A stretch of DNA of 64,000 bases from Bacteroidales bacterium UBA5382 (GCA_002409745.1 DHOU01000021.1:32359-96358), one strand, 5' to 3'; counted from the stretch's first letter, positions 39,834 through 49,086 are shown. The notes: a model not told the origin generated them from the sequence alone. Translations and numbers: made by a program.

Positions 39834-41606
39834 ATGAAAAAGTATTATTTATATGTAGTTGTTTTATATACGACGTTTCTTTTTTCCTGCTCTCTTAATG
39901 AAGAGCCGCAAGCTTCCGCTTCGAAAGACGTTGTTTTTGGTTCCGAAAACGGTTTGGAACTGTATTCTTATTCATTCTATAATATATTGCCCGACGCAGG
40001 CGCTTTTCATCGGGGAGATGCCATGAGCGACTACGGCGCGGTATTCAACTTCGATGATTTCCTGAAAGAGGGAGGCTATACTCCTGAAAAAAGTTCAGGA
40101 TGGGAATGGGAAGACTGGAAAGAACTGAGGAATATCAATTATTTTCTGGAAAACAATCAAAAGGGAGAAGTTCCCGAAGATGTTCGAAATCATTATAACG
40201 GATTGGCACGCTTGTTCAGAGCCTATTTTTATTATCAGAAAGTAGTCCGTTTTGGCGATGTGCCTTGGATTGATGAGCCGATGAGTATCGATGATGAGAG
40301 ATTATATGCTCCCCGCGATTCGAGAACGTTGGTGATGGAACAGGTGTTGGAGGATCTTAATTTTGCCTGTTCGAACATTCAAACAACGGCGACCGACGGA
40401 TCGGTCGTCACGAAATGGGTTGCCTATGCGTTGAAGTCGAGGATATGCTTATTCGAAGGTACTTTCCGGAAATATCATACCGAACTCGGATTGCCGGAAA
40501 CAGCGAATGATTGGCTGAAAGAAGCGGCTTCGGCGGCCGAAACAGTCATGACGGAATCGGGTTATTCTATTTACACCGGAAATGGGGGAGATCTTTCTTA
40601 CCGTGCTCTTTTCACAAGCGATGAACCGGTGAAAGAGGAAGTTTTGATGGCCGATATCAGCAGCAAAAACCTGGCAGTCCTGAATGATGCCAATTGGTAT
40701 TGGACTTCCGGCACCTACGGGCCTCGGCTAAGTTTGATTCGCACGTTTGTCAATACTTTCCTGACGTTGGACGGGACACCTTTTACCGATGTGCCCGGTT
40801 ATGAAACGATGTCATTTTATGAGGAATGTCAGAATCGAGATAAACGCTTGTCTCAAATCATCAGGACTCCCGGTTATAAGAGAGATGGGAAGCCCGCTCC
40901 TCCTAATTTTAACGGATATACCTACACGGGGTATCATCCGATTAAATTTTCGTTGGATCCTACCAGTTACGACGACGGAAAATTGAACACGAACGCGATG
41001 CCTCTTTTCAGGTTTGCCGAAGTGCTGCTCAATTATGCCGAAGCCAAAGCCGAATTGGGAACGCTTACCGATACGGATTGGGCGAATACCATCGGCAAAT
41101 TAAGAGCCCGCGCCGGAATCACAGGGGGATTGACCGCCAAACCGGATAAAATAGACTCGTATTTTCAACAAAGCTATTTTCCTTCCGTAACGGATCCGGT
41201 CATTTTAGAGATTCGCCGGGAAAGATCCATTGAACTGGCGTTGGAAGGATTCCGCTTTACCGATATAAAAAGATGGAAAAGAGGTGAATTGATGACGATG
41301 CGTTGGACCGGCATCTATGTTCCTGCATTAAATACGCAGATTGATTTGGATAAAGACGGTACTACGGATGTGCTTTTCTATCAAGGTGAAAAGCCTTCGG
41401 GATTGCCTGCTTCCTGTACTCCCGTCAACGTAGGTGCCGGTAGCCAACAAGGTCTCACGAATGGAACTTCCGGACATTTGACCTGGTCGGATAACGATCC
41501 CCGGAAATGGTATGAAGACGGACGTCAATATTATTATCCTATTCCCGCATCCGCGTTGCAAAAAAATGATAAACTCGGACAAAATCCTTATTGGAGCAAA
41601 AAATAA
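39834..41606 (+). CDS. SusD/RagB-family nutrient-binding lipoprotein
   Basis: A 590-residue surface lipoprotein that caps the SusC channel and binds its ligand. The signal peptide ends in a lipobox with Cys near residue 19 (YTTFLFSCSLNEEP). The TPR-like helices and the C-terminal SusD block (VILEIRRERSIELALEGFRFTDIKRWKRGELM) are clear. It starts 13 bases after susC and is followed by a terminator, so the first transcript may be only susC-susD. The ligand cannot be told from sequence. Confidence 0.95.
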   Translation: MKKYYLYVVVLYTTFLFSCSLNEEPQASASKDVVFGSENGLELYSYSFYNILPDAGAFHRGDAMSDYGAVFNFDDFLKEGGYTPEKSSGWEWEDWKELRNINYFLENNQKGEVPEDVRNHYNGLARLFRAYFYYQKVVRFGDVPWIDEPMSIDDERLYAPRDSRTLVMEQVLEDLNFACSNIQTTATDGSVVTKWVAYALKSRICLFEGTFRKYHTELGLPETANDWLKEAASAAETVMTESGYSIYTGNGGDLSYRALFTSDEPVKEEVLMADISSKNLAVLNDANWYWTSGTYGPRLSLIRTFVNTFLTLDGTPFTDVPGYETMSFYEECQNRDKRLSQIIRTPGYKRDGKPAPPNFNGYTYTGYHPIKFSLDPTSYDDGKLNTNAMPLFRFAEVLLNYAEAKAELGTLTDTDWANTIGKLRARAGITGGLTAKPDKIDSYFQQSYFPSVTDPVILEIRRERSIELALEGFRFTDIKRWKRGELMTMRWTGIYVPALNTQIDLDKDGTTDVLFYQGEKPSGLPASCTPVNVGAGSQQGLTNGTSGHLTWSDNDPRKWYEDGRQYYYPIPASALQKNDKLGQNPYWSKK

Positions 41607-41613
41607 CAGGGTC

Positions 41614-41646
41614 AGGGCTGAAATATTTTTCGGCCCTTTCTTTTTC
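41614..41646 (+). terminator. Terminator after susD
   Basis: AGGGCTGAAA pairs with TTTCGGCCCT and is followed by TTCTTTTTCC. The next gene has its own promoter. Confidence 0.65.
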
Positions 41647-41659
41647 CAAAAAAAACTGG

Positions 41660-41667
41660 TATATTTG
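41660..41667 (+). promoter_or_regulatory. -7 promoter element of the phosphatase-fold gene pair
   Basis: TATATTTG, 24 bases before the ATG at 41691. Confidence 0.55.
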
Positions 41668-41690
41668 AACCTCTAAATACACTTACGGAA

Positions 41691-42473
41691 ATGAAAAAGA
41701 AATACATTCTTTTTATCTTTTCATTGTCTTTCCTTTTTTCGGGATATTCTTTCTTGCCCGCTTTGGCTGAAGAACCTAAACCGGTAAAGATTCTTTCGTA
41801 TAATGTACGGAATACCCGTGGAATGGACGATGTCGTTGATTATAACCGCGTGGCTGCCGTTATCAAAAGGATCGATGCCGATTGTGTGGCTTTGCAGGAA
41901 TTGGACAGCGCTACAATACGTAGTAAGGGGCTTGTTGTCCTCGACGAATTGGCAAAGCGGACGGGGTTGTATGCTTCCTATAACAAGTCGATCGATTATC
42001 AGGGCGGAGGATACGGTATCGGCGTCCTTACCAAAGAACAACCTTTGCGGAAAGAGTCCGTAACCTTGCCGGGAAGAGAGGAACAGCGGAGTTTGCTGAT
42101 TGTTGAAATGAAGGATTATGTTATTTGCTGTACCCACTGGTCGTTGAAGCAACCCGACCGGCTGGCATCTGTCGGTATTATCCGAAAGGCTGTGGAAAAG
42201 TTTACGTCTAAGCCGGTATTTTTGGCCGGCGACCTGAATGCCGTGCCGCAATCGGAAGAAATCGCGGCCCTTTCTGCCGATTGGTGTGCGGTCAATGATA
42301 CCGCAGCCTATACAAGCCCGGCACATAATCCGCGTAGGTGCATCGATTATATCTTGGTAAAAAACGATCCTCACGTTCGTATACAGGTTGTGGGGACAAA
42401 GGTGGAGAATGAACCGGTTGCTTCCGATCATTTACCCGTATGGACAAAATTATCAATTAAGAAGAATCAGTAA
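41691..42473 (+). CDS. Secreted endonuclease/exonuclease/phosphatase (EEP) family enzyme, copy 1
   Basis: A 260-residue EEP-fold hydrolase with a signal peptide (ILFIFSLSFLFSGYSFLPALA). Metal and catalytic motifs are SYNVRN, ALQELD, the catalytic HW pair (CTHWSLK), GDLNAVP and the terminal SDHLPVW. The fold covers phosphodiesterases acting on nucleic acids, phosphoinositides and phospholipids; the small size and periplasmic location suit a small phosphodiester or sugar-phosphate substrate. It lies 85 bases after susD with its own promoter and is followed 13 bases later by a second EEP gene. Confidence 0.9.
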   Translation: MKKKYILFIFSLSFLFSGYSFLPALAEEPKPVKILSYNVRNTRGMDDVVDYNRVAAVIKRIDADCVALQELDSATIRSKGLVVLDELAKRTGLYASYNKSIDYQGGGYGIGVLTKEQPLRKESVTLPGREEQRSLLIVEMKDYVICCTHWSLKQPDRLASVGIIRKAVEKFTSKPVFLAGDLNAVPQSEEIAALSADWCAVNDTAAYTSPAHNPRRCIDYILVKNDPHVRIQVVGTKVENEPVASDHLPVWTKLSIKKNQ

Positions 42474-42485
42474 TAGTTTAATGAT

Positions 42486-43337
42486 ATGCGAAATTTTATA
42501 ATGATGCTATGCCTGGCGGTTATTTCCCTGTCGCCGGCGCTGGCGAAGAAAAAAGGGGAGGCCGGATTGAATGTGGCGACTTTCAATCTGAGAATGGATA
42601 CGAAAAGTGATGGCGAGAACGCTTGGCCTAATCGTAAAGAAATGGTGAAAGGATTGGTGCGTTTCCACGATTTTGATGTGTTTGGTACGCAGGAAGGATT
42701 TCAGCATCAGTTGATGGAGATCCTCGAGTTAAAGAATTATGATTATGTCGGTGTGGGGCGTGACGACGGAAAGGATGCCGGCGAGCATTCGGCGATTATC
42801 TATAAAAAGGATCGCTTTGAGGTGCTCCAAAAAGGAAATTTCTGGTTGTCGGAAACGCCCGATAAGCCGGGAAAAGGATGGGATGCGACGTGTTGTAACC
42901 GTATCTGTTCGTGGGCTCAATTCAGGGATAAGCAATCCGGAAAAGTCTTTTATTTCTTCAATGTGCATTATGACCATCAGGGGCGTATTGCGAGAAAAAA
43001 CTCCTCTCTTCTTTTATTGAAAAAAATAGAAGAGATCGCAGGGGATGCTCCGGTGTTTTGTACCGGCGATTTTAATGCCGTGCCCGATGACGAACCGATC
43101 CGCATCCTGTATGACAACGGCGTATTGAAAGATGCGTACCTCGTTACGCTGCAACCGCCTTATGGAACCGCCGGGACTTTTAACTCGTTCAATTTGAACG
43201 GAGCGATGACGAATCGCATTGATTACATCTGGGTGGGTAAAGGAATTACGGTGCAGAAATACGGCGTTCTCAACGATATGCAATACGGCCGCTTCCCTTC
43301 CGACCATTTTCCGGTTATGATTCATGCAACTTTCTGA
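42486..43337 (+). CDS. Secreted endonuclease/exonuclease/phosphatase (EEP) family enzyme, copy 2
   Basis: A 283-residue EEP protein with a signal peptide (IMMLCLAVISLSPALA). Its motifs are ATFNLRMDT, FGTQEGFQ, HYDHQG, GDFNAVPDDEP, DYIWVGKG and SDHFPVM. It is only distantly similar to copy 1 and belongs to the longer subgroup often found in Bacteroidetes polysaccharide loci. No glycoside hydrolase is present in the operon, so the imported ligand may carry phosphodiester bonds. The exact reaction is unknown. Confidence 0.9.
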   Translation: MRNFIMMLCLAVISLSPALAKKKGEAGLNVATFNLRMDTKSDGENAWPNRKEMVKGLVRFHDFDVFGTQEGFQHQLMEILELKNYDYVGVGRDDGKDAGEHSAIIYKKDRFEVLQKGNFWLSETPDKPGKGWDATCCNRICSWAQFRDKQSGKVFYFFNVHYDHQGRIARKNSSLLLLKKIEEIAGDAPVFCTGDFNAVPDDEPIRILYDNGVLKDAYLVTLQPPYGTAGTFNSFNLNGAMTNRIDYIWVGKGITVQKYGVLNDMQYGRFPSDHFPVMIHATF

Positions 43338-43349
43338 AAAACAAAGAAA

Positions 43350-43377
43350 CGAGGACGTTAACCGAATAACGCCCTCG
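43350..43377. terminator. Shared terminator, EEP operon and aminotransferase gene
   Basis: ACGAGGACGTTA pairs with TAACGCCCTCGT between convergent genes, with A and T tracts on either side. Confidence 0.65.
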
Positions 43378-43396
43378 TTTTCCTTTTGATCCTTTT

Positions 43397-44590
43397 TTAG
43401 GATAGTTTTCTTAGTGCCTCTTTTATCCTTTTTACTGCTTTCGTGATATTCTCATCCGATGTGGCATACGATAACCGGATATATCCCGGTGCCCCGAAAG
43501 CGTCGCCTCCCACGCAAGCCACATGGGCTTCTTCCAAAAGAAACATCGCCAAATCGGAGGCGGTCTGGAGGGTCGTACCGTTGTATGATTTTCCTAAATA
43601 ACTCTTACATTCGGGAAAGATATAAAAAGCCCCTTTCGGGTTATTCACCCTTAATCCGGGGATATCACTTAGAAGGGCTACGATTAAATTCTTCCTGCGT
43701 TCGAAGGCCTTCCTCATCTCTTCTACGCATCCTTGATCGCCTGTGTAAGCTGCGGTTGCGGCTTTTTGTGAAATAGACGAAGGCCCTGAAGTGTACTGTC
43801 CTTGTAATAAACCGCAAGCGGAGGCAATCCCTTGCGGGGCGGCAATCCATCCGATACGCCATCCGGTCATAGCATACCCTTTCGATACGCCGTTCACGAC
43901 GATTACCCGTTCGCGTATGTCCTCAAATTGAGCAATGCTTTCGTGCCGGCCGACATAATTGATATGCTCGTATATTTCGTCGGAAATGACATACAATTGA
44001 GGATGCGTTTTCACTATTTCGGCAAAAGCTTGTAACTCTTCTTTACTGTAAACGCTGCCGGTAGGATTGGAAGGCGAGCATAAAATCAACGCTTTCGTTT
44101 TGGATGTAATCGCTTGCCGCAATTGTTCCGGCGTGATTTTAAAATCGTTTTCGATTCCGCTTTTTACAAATACCGGTTTGCCCTCGGCCAGTTTAACCAT
44201 TTCGGGATAACTTACCCAATAGGGAGCAGGGATGATGACTTCCTCACCTTTATCTATAATCGACAATATAACATTACAGATCGACTGTTTTGCCCCGTTT
44301 GAAACGACGATTTGTCCGGGAGTATAGTCCAATCCGTTTTCATTTTTTAGTTTACTGCAAATGGCTTTGCGCAGATCGGGAAATCCCGCGACCGGCGAGT
44401 AAAACGAGTAATTCTCATCGATAGCCTTTTGGGCGGCCTGTTTTATATGTTCGGGAGTGTTAAAGTCGGGTTCTCCCACACTTAGGTTAATCACATCGAT
44501 TCCCCGGGCTTTCAGTTCATTGCTCTTTTGAGCCATTGCAAAAGTTTCGGAAGGAGATAAAGATGTTAGTCTTGTAGCGAGCAGATTCAT
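43397..44590 (-). CDS. Class I pyridoxal-phosphate aminotransferase (aspartate aminotransferase-like)
   Basis: A 397-residue fold-type I aminotransferase of the I-gamma group, which includes aspartate/prephenate aminotransferases. Substrate and cofactor motifs are NLSVGEPDFNTPEHI, the SNGAKQSICNV block, CSPSNPTGSVYS, and the cofactor lysine near residue 235 in NGVSKGYAMTGWRIGWIAA. The ARG region near residue 375 is conserved as APGYIRLSYATS. It is probably the aspartate aminotransferase of amino-acid synthesis. It is monocistronic, with its promoter at 44623-44630. Confidence 0.92.
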   Translation of the reverse strand: MNLLATRLTSLSPSETFAMAQKSNELKARGIDVINLSVGEPDFNTPEHIKQAAQKAIDENYSFYSPVAGFPDLRKAICSKLKNENGLDYTPGQIVVSNGAKQSICNVILSIIDKGEEVIIPAPYWVSYPEMVKLAEGKPVFVKSGIENDFKITPEQLRQAITSKTKALILCSPSNPTGSVYSKEELQAFAEIVKTHPQLYVISDEIYEHINYVGRHESIAQFEDIRERVIVVNGVSKGYAMTGWRIGWIAAPQGIASACGLLQGQYTSGPSSISQKAATAAYTGDQGCVEEMRKAFERRKNLIVALLSDIPGLRVNNPKGAFYIFPECKSYLGKSYNGTTLQTASDLAMFLLEEAHVACVGGDAFGAPGYIRLSYATSDENITKAVKRIKEALRKLS

Positions 44591-44622
44591 AAAATTGATT
44601 CTTTTTTTGTTGTTTTGAATTG

Positions 44623-44630
44623 CAAATATA
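44623..44630 (-). promoter_or_regulatory. -7 promoter element of the aminotransferase gene
   Basis: TATATTTG on the minus strand, 33 bases before the ATG. Confidence 0.55.
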
Positions 44631-44712
44631 TAGAAAATAATGCTTATCGGTTCCTTTTTGATAAATAAATGTTCTTCGATAGCTCATCTTTACGACTATA
44701 AAAAAGGGCATA

Positions 44713-44738
44713 AAAAAAGCTGCCTAAGCAGCCCTTGG
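44713..44738 (-). terminator. Terminator after the 46-residue protein gene
   Basis: On the minus strand GGGCTGCTTAGGCAGC is followed by TTTTTTTA. It lies about 100 bases after the small gene's stop. Confidence 0.65.
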
Positions 44739-44838
44739 ATAGTATGTATGTAATAATTAAAAGTGTTCTGAAAGAAAAGCGTTTGCGATCTTTTTAAGAT
44801 CACTCAGCTTCAAAAGAATGTTCCTTTCATTTGCTTGC

Positions 44839-44979
44839 TTAAGCTTGCAAGCTCGATCTCAATGTTCTCAGTCTGTTAACCCGGTAAGACCGGTAAGTAG
44901 CAGACCCGTTCGAGATGTTCTGCTCCAGATACTTTATCTGAGCCAGAATTTCTTCTTTTGTTAGGTTTTTGATATTCAT
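44839..44979 (-). CDS. 46-residue helical protein of unknown function
   Basis: The frame reads MNIKNLTKEEILAQIKYLEQ, then NISNGSATYRSYRVNRLRTLRSSLQA. It has a clear amphipathic helix at the N-terminus and a basic C-terminal half. The start is well placed and a strong terminator follows on the same strand, so a short independent transcript is likely. I recognise no family, but the composition looks like a real protein. It is below the size most gene finders accept. Confidence 0.55.
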   Translation of the reverse strand: MNIKNLTKEEILAQIKYLEQNISNGSATYRSYRVNRLRTLRSSLQA

Positions 44980-45180
44980 AATTACTTGTATTTAGTTATG
45001 ATTTCTCGGCAACCGTTTATAAGAAGCCCTTTTCAGTATGTAATTGATAACCTAAAATTGATTTCAAATAACTCGCTTGCCATTAAAATCACGACAAAGA
45101 TACAACAAAAAATATGTTTTACAACATGTTTTTGATGGATTTTGTCTTTTTCGTATCGATAAGACCTATATCTTCAAAAA

Positions 45181-45207
45181 AAGCTGCATTCAAAATGCAG
45201 CTTTTTT
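45181..45207. terminator. Terminator of tRNA-Ser (bidirectional form)
   Basis: AAGCTGCAT pairs with ATGCAGCTT, with T-tracts on both strands (A run at about 45176-45183 and T run at 45202-45207). On the minus strand it lies just after the tRNA. Confidence 0.7.
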
Positions 45208-45209
45208 GG

Positions 45210-45296
45210 CGGAAGCGGGGGGATTCGAACCCCCGGTACAGTTACCCGTACGGCAGTTTAGCAAACTGCTGGTTTCAGCCACTCACCCACACTTCC
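45210..45296 (-). tRNA. tRNA-Ser (GCT)
   Basis: The acceptor stem GGAAGTG pairs with CGCTTCC (one G-T). The anticodon loop is TTGCTAA with anticodon GCT. A long variable arm (GCCGTACGGGTAACTGTACCGG region) and TTCGAATCC complete an 87-base class II tRNA. Confidence 0.95.
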
Positions 45297-45319
45297 CGGT
45301 GTTTTGGCGAAATCGGATG

Positions 45320-45327
45320 CAAATATA
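45320..45327 (-). promoter_or_regulatory. -7 promoter element of tRNA-Ser
   Basis: TATATTTG on the minus strand, 24 bases before the tRNA 5' end. Confidence 0.5.
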
Positions 45328-45381
45328 CAAGATTGTTTTTAACTTGTCAAAGAAAAGTCGATATTTTAAGCGGATTCTTTA

Positions 45382-45389
45382 TACATTTG
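45382..45389 (+). promoter_or_regulatory. -7 promoter element of mltG
   Basis: TACATTTG, 31 bases before the mltG ATG at 45420. Confidence 0.55.
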
Positions 45390-45419
45390 CAGTTATTATT
45401 GCTCCCTACTGTTATTTAT

Positions 45420-46463
45420 ATGAAAAAGGAACAATCTAAAAAAAGAAACAAATCCCTTTATTGGGTTATCGGTATTTTATTCCTTGTGGTCGTTTTCAGC
45501 GGCGTGTATTTATACAGCGTTATTTTCAAACCGGTTCAACTGAATGAAACGGTTTATGTGTATATCGATTCCCAAACGAATTATGAGGCTGTTGTCCGGC
45601 AATTGAAAGAAAAAAAGGCTCTTTCTTCGGAACGAATCTTTGACTTGTTAGCCCGGCAAATGAAGTATCCACAGGCGGTTAAAACCGGACGGTATGCCGT
45701 GACAGACGGGATGAACATACTGGATGTCTTACGCACGTTACGTTCCGGTAAACAAGCCCCCGTAAATCTTACCTTCAACAATATCCGCACAAAAGAAAAT
45801 CTGGCAGGACGCTTGTCTCAACAACTCATGGCGGATAGTTTATCGATTCTGGACGTATTGGAGGATGAGGAAAAAGCGTTGTCTTTTGGTTTTAATGAAT
45901 ATACTTTCGTTGCGATGTTTCTGCCGAATACCTATGAAGTGTATTGGGATACTTCCGTCGATAGATTATTTGAGCGTATGCATCGCGAATATACTGTTTT
46001 TTGGAACGACGAGAGGAAAAATAAAGCGAGTGCCATCGGATTAAGCCCGGTCGAAGTCTCTACATTAGCGTCCATTGTAGAGGAAGAAGCTACTTTTGCG
46101 GATGAATATCCGGTCGTGGCAGGATTATATCTCAACCGGTTAAATAAAGGAATGAGACTCGAAGCGGATCCTACGGTGAAATTTGCGGTCGGTGATTTTT
46201 CGTTACGGCGGATTTTGTATCGGCATTTAGAGATAGAGTCGCCATACAATACCTACAAGCATACCGGATTACCCCCGGGGCCTATTCGTGTGCCGTCCAT
46301 TCAGGCTATCGAAGCTGTGTTGTCGCCTCAGCAGCATTCGTATTTGTTTATGTGTGCCAAAGACGATCTGTCGGGAAGGCATAATTTTGCCGTAACGCAT
46401 GCCGAGCATGCCCGTAATGCAGCGCGTTATCAACGCGCATTAAACGAAAGAGGCATTTTTTAA
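45420..46463 (+). CDS. mltG: Endolytic murein transglycosylase MltG
   Basis: A 347-residue inner-membrane enzyme that cleaves nascent glycan strands and sets peptidoglycan chain length. There is one transmembrane helix near residues 12-35 (YWVIGILFLVVVFSGVYLYSV), then a LysM-like subdomain and the YceG core. The catalytic glutamate lies in LASIVEEEA near residue 220, and the block SPYNTYKHTGLPPGPI with AIEAVLSP is typical. ATG at 45420 is chosen because it begins just before the helix and follows a promoter. The open frame upstream overlaps tRNA-Ser and is not coding. Confidence 0.94.
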   Translation: MKKEQSKKRNKSLYWVIGILFLVVVFSGVYLYSVIFKPVQLNETVYVYIDSQTNYEAVVRQLKEKKALSSERIFDLLARQMKYPQAVKTGRYAVTDGMNILDVLRTLRSGKQAPVNLTFNNIRTKENLAGRLSQQLMADSLSILDVLEDEEKALSFGFNEYTFVAMFLPNTYEVYWDTSVDRLFERMHREYTVFWNDERKNKASAIGLSPVEVSTLASIVEEEATFADEYPVVAGLYLNRLNKGMRLEADPTVKFAVGDFSLRRILYRHLEIESPYNTYKHTGLPPGPIRVPSIQAIEAVLSPQQHSYLFMCAKDDLSGRHNFAVTHAEHARNAARYQRALNERGIF

Positions 46464-46621
46464 CAGACAAAAGAAGCTTTTGCGGGGGAATCCACTGCCA
46501 ATTTCCTTGTCCCCTTATCTATCGCACGAAGTACATTATCGGCGTTAGCCATTATCAGTTGAAGTCGTTATCGTGCAGCATCTATCAGTCTCCTTGTCTC
46601 TCTGTCCAGTCTCTTCCCGTC
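46464..46621. other. Spacer between mltG and ribF
   Basis: It contains a CT-rich simple repeat (CAGTCTCCTTGTCTCTC-like, 46580-46622) of the type seen upstream of mfd. No terminator or gene is evident. Confidence 0.35.
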
Positions 46622-47566
46622 TCAATTTTTCGGGACTTCGCTCAATCGATTTTTGACGGCAATCTTATCTGCCCGTATTTGCTGAACCAATCGGTCGATA
46701 TTTTCAAATTTGATATCTCCCCGGATGAAATCGATAAACTCTACCGTTATAGATTGGTTATAAAGATCTTCATCAAGTCCAAATATATTTACTTCGACGC
46801 TTATTTCATTATCATGATGGAGCGTGGGGCGTGTCCCGATGTAAAGCATTCCTTCATACACCATTCCCCGCAGATGGACAAGCACCGCATATACGCCCAG
46901 GCGGGGAATCACTTTAAATCTTTCCCATGCGCGAATGTTCGCTGTCGGAAATCCGATGGTCCGCCCCACCTGATAGCCTTCCACGATTTTTCCGGAAAGC
47001 GTGTAATTGTATGATAGTAACTCATTCGCCTTGAGAATATCGCCCGCTTTTAAAAGCCTGCGTACCTGAGAAGAACTGACCTCCTGTCCGTCTATCCGAA
47101 GTTCTTTTGCCTGAATGACTTCCATCCCGATCTCTTCGCCATACTTGCGGTATTCCGGAAAGCCGTCTTCCCGGTTATGCCCGAATCGATGGTCATGGCC
47201 TACCAATAAAGTCCGGACTCCTATTTGGTCTTTTAAAACGCCGGTTATAAATTCTTTTGCCGTGAGTTGAGACAATCCGATAGTGAAAGGGATGCTGATG
47301 ATGGTGTCTATCCCCGTCGTCTCCAATTGATCCAACTTTTCATCGTAGCCGCATAATAGTGCCGGCTGATAGTCCTTTTGCAGAACTTTGCGGGGATGCA
47401 CCGGAAAAGTGATAACCGCCGAAGAGATCGTCAATTCCAGCGCTTTCTTCTTTACCTGTTCTATAAGATACCGGTGTCCTATATGAACACCATCGAAGAA
47501 GCCGACCGTCGCGACAAAGCGGCCGGCTTCAATTTTTTCATTCGACGATAAATCAATCCTTTTCAA
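46622..47566 (-). CDS. ribF: Bifunctional riboflavin kinase/FAD synthetase
   Basis: It makes FMN and then FAD from riboflavin. The N-terminal nucleotidyltransferase has VGFFDGVHIGHRYLIEQ (HxGH) and the later SSSQVRRLLKAGDI. The C-terminal riboflavin kinase has GYQVGRTIGFPTANI and the strand block GVYAVLVHLRG-MVYEGMLYIGTRPT. Length 314 is normal. The gene stands alone and ends near the spacer after mltG. Confidence 0.95.
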   Translation of the reverse strand: MKRIDLSSNEKIEAGRFVATVGFFDGVHIGHRYLIEQVKKKALELTISSAVITFPVHPRKVLQKDYQPALLCGYDEKLDQLETTGIDTIISIPFTIGLSQLTAKEFITGVLKDQIGVRTLLVGHDHRFGHNREDGFPEYRKYGEEIGMEVIQAKELRIDGQEVSSSQVRRLLKAGDILKANELLSYNYTLSGKIVEGYQVGRTIGFPTANIRAWERFKVIPRLGVYAVLVHLRGMVYEGMLYIGTRPTLHHDNEISVEVNIFGLDEDLYNQSITVEFIDFIRGDIKFENIDRLVQQIRADKIAVKNRLSEVPKN

Positions 47567-47730
47567 AATAACCTTCTAATCTGTTTAAATTTATTTTTCG
47601 ATACAACGTACGATGGCTTGCTTTGGTTTACTAAACGACAATGGAATCCGAATCGCTTGTACAAATGCTTTTTTATCGGTACTGTAATCATAAATCTGTA
47701 AAAATGGAGTGCAAATATATATTAATTCAA

Positions 47731-47738
47731 TATCTTTG
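47731..47738 (+). promoter_or_regulatory. -7 promoter element of the DUF1080 gene
   Basis: TATCTTTG, 48 bases before the ATG at 47786. Confidence 0.55.
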
Positions 47739-47785
47739 TGGCAATATTACCGAAAAGAATTTGTTTAATCATATAAAAAAGAAAA

Positions 47786-49057
47786 ATGAAAACAAAAGAA
47801 ATTTTATTTATTGTATTTGCGATGGTAGCATTGATGAGTGCCTGCCAGGGCGGCGCGAAACAAAATGCGTTGACGGAGCAGGAGAAAAATGAGGGTTGGG
47901 AACTCTTGTTCGACGGCGTAACTTTAAACGGATGGAAAGATTATAACGGCGATTCTTTAACCGCGCCATGGACGGTTGAAGATGGTACGATCCGGGCGCT
48001 GGGCGACGGTGACGATGCCCACGGGTATATTGTCACGCAAAAAACATACGAAAACTTTGAACTCGTGTGGGATTGGAAAATAGCGGATGCCGGAAACAGT
48101 GGCGTATTATATCATGTGGTGGAAAACCCGAAATTTAAGGTGCCTTATATTACCGGCCCGGAATATCAGTTGATCGATGAAGTAAACTTCCCCGATCCGC
48201 TGGAGGATTGGCAAAAAACGGCTGCCGATTATGCGATGCATACTACGGACAGCTCGAAGATGAATGTGAATCCCGCCGGAGAATGGAATACTTCGAAGAT
48301 CGTTTTCGATAACGGGCACGTCGAACATTGGTTGAACGGTGAGAAGGTGGTCGAGTTCGAAGCATGGACGGACGATTGGTTTGAACGTAAACAGAGCGGC
48401 AAATGGGAAAATGCTCCCGAATACGGATTGGCGAAAAAAGGAGTTATTTGCTTGCAGGATCATGGTTCGGCCGCTTGGTTCCGGAATGTGAAAATAAAAG
48501 AGTTGCCCCGTAAGACAAAAGAAGCCTCCTTGTTTAACGGCACCGATTTACAGGGATGGGAAGTTTACGGCACCGAAAAGTGGTATGTAAACGACGGTTT
48601 GCTGGTTTGCGAAAGCGGGCCCGATAAACAATACGGTTATTTGGCAACGCGCGAATATTATGACGATTTTGACCTGACACTCGAATTTAAACAGGAAGCC
48701 GATGGTAACTCGGGCGTGTTTATCCGTTCTTTTGTGGAACCGGGCGCTATTGTGAATGGTTGGCAGGTGGAGGTTGCTCCGAAAGGCTTCGATACCGGCG
48801 GAATTTATGAATCTTATGGCCGGGGCTGGCTGGTTCAAATACCCGATGAAAAAGAAAATATTCTGAAAGAAAAAGATTGGAATACGCTTCGTATACGAGC
48901 CGAAGGCGATAATGTGAAAACATGGCTTAACGGTGAAGAAATGGTGGATCTGACCGATGAATTGGTCGGAAAAGGACAGGGACGCATCGCTTTACAAATA
49001 CACGATGGCGGAGGCATCAAAGTTTTGTGGAGAAATATAAAGGTACAAACACTCTGA
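47786..49057 (+). CDS. Two-domain DUF1080 lipoprotein (3-keto-disaccharide hydrolase-like)
   Basis: A 423-residue lipoprotein with signal peptide and lipobox LMSAC (Cys near residue 20). Two concanavalin-like DUF1080 domains follow: the first from WELLFDGVTLNGWKDYNGDS (residues about 38-230) and the second from LFNGTDLQGWEVYGTEKWYV (about 245-420). DUF1080 proteins bind or hydrolyse 3-keto-disaccharides or related glycans on the cell surface. Shared blocks are YENFELVWDWKIADAGNSGV and YDDFDLTLEFKQEADGNSGV, so the two domains arose by duplication. It is monocistronic. Confidence 0.88.
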   Translation: MKTKEILFIVFAMVALMSACQGGAKQNALTEQEKNEGWELLFDGVTLNGWKDYNGDSLTAPWTVEDGTIRALGDGDDAHGYIVTQKTYENFELVWDWKIADAGNSGVLYHVVENPKFKVPYITGPEYQLIDEVNFPDPLEDWQKTAADYAMHTTDSSKMNVNPAGEWNTSKIVFDNGHVEHWLNGEKVVEFEAWTDDWFERKQSGKWENAPEYGLAKKGVICLQDHGSAAWFRNVKIKELPRKTKEASLFNGTDLQGWEVYGTEKWYVNDGLLVCESGPDKQYGYLATREYYDDFDLTLEFKQEADGNSGVFIRSFVEPGAIVNGWQVEVAPKGFDTGGIYESYGRGWLVQIPDEKENILKEKDWNTLRIRAEGDNVKTWLNGEEMVDLTDELVGKGQGRIALQIHDGGGIKVLWRNIKVQTL

Positions 49058-49086
49058 CAACCCAATTCCTTTCAATATATGGAAAG

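Noticed and set aside
45114..45419. Upstream extension of mltG
   Set aside because: It would run through tRNA-Ser in antisense and place a long tail before the membrane helix. The promoter at 45382 supports the later start.
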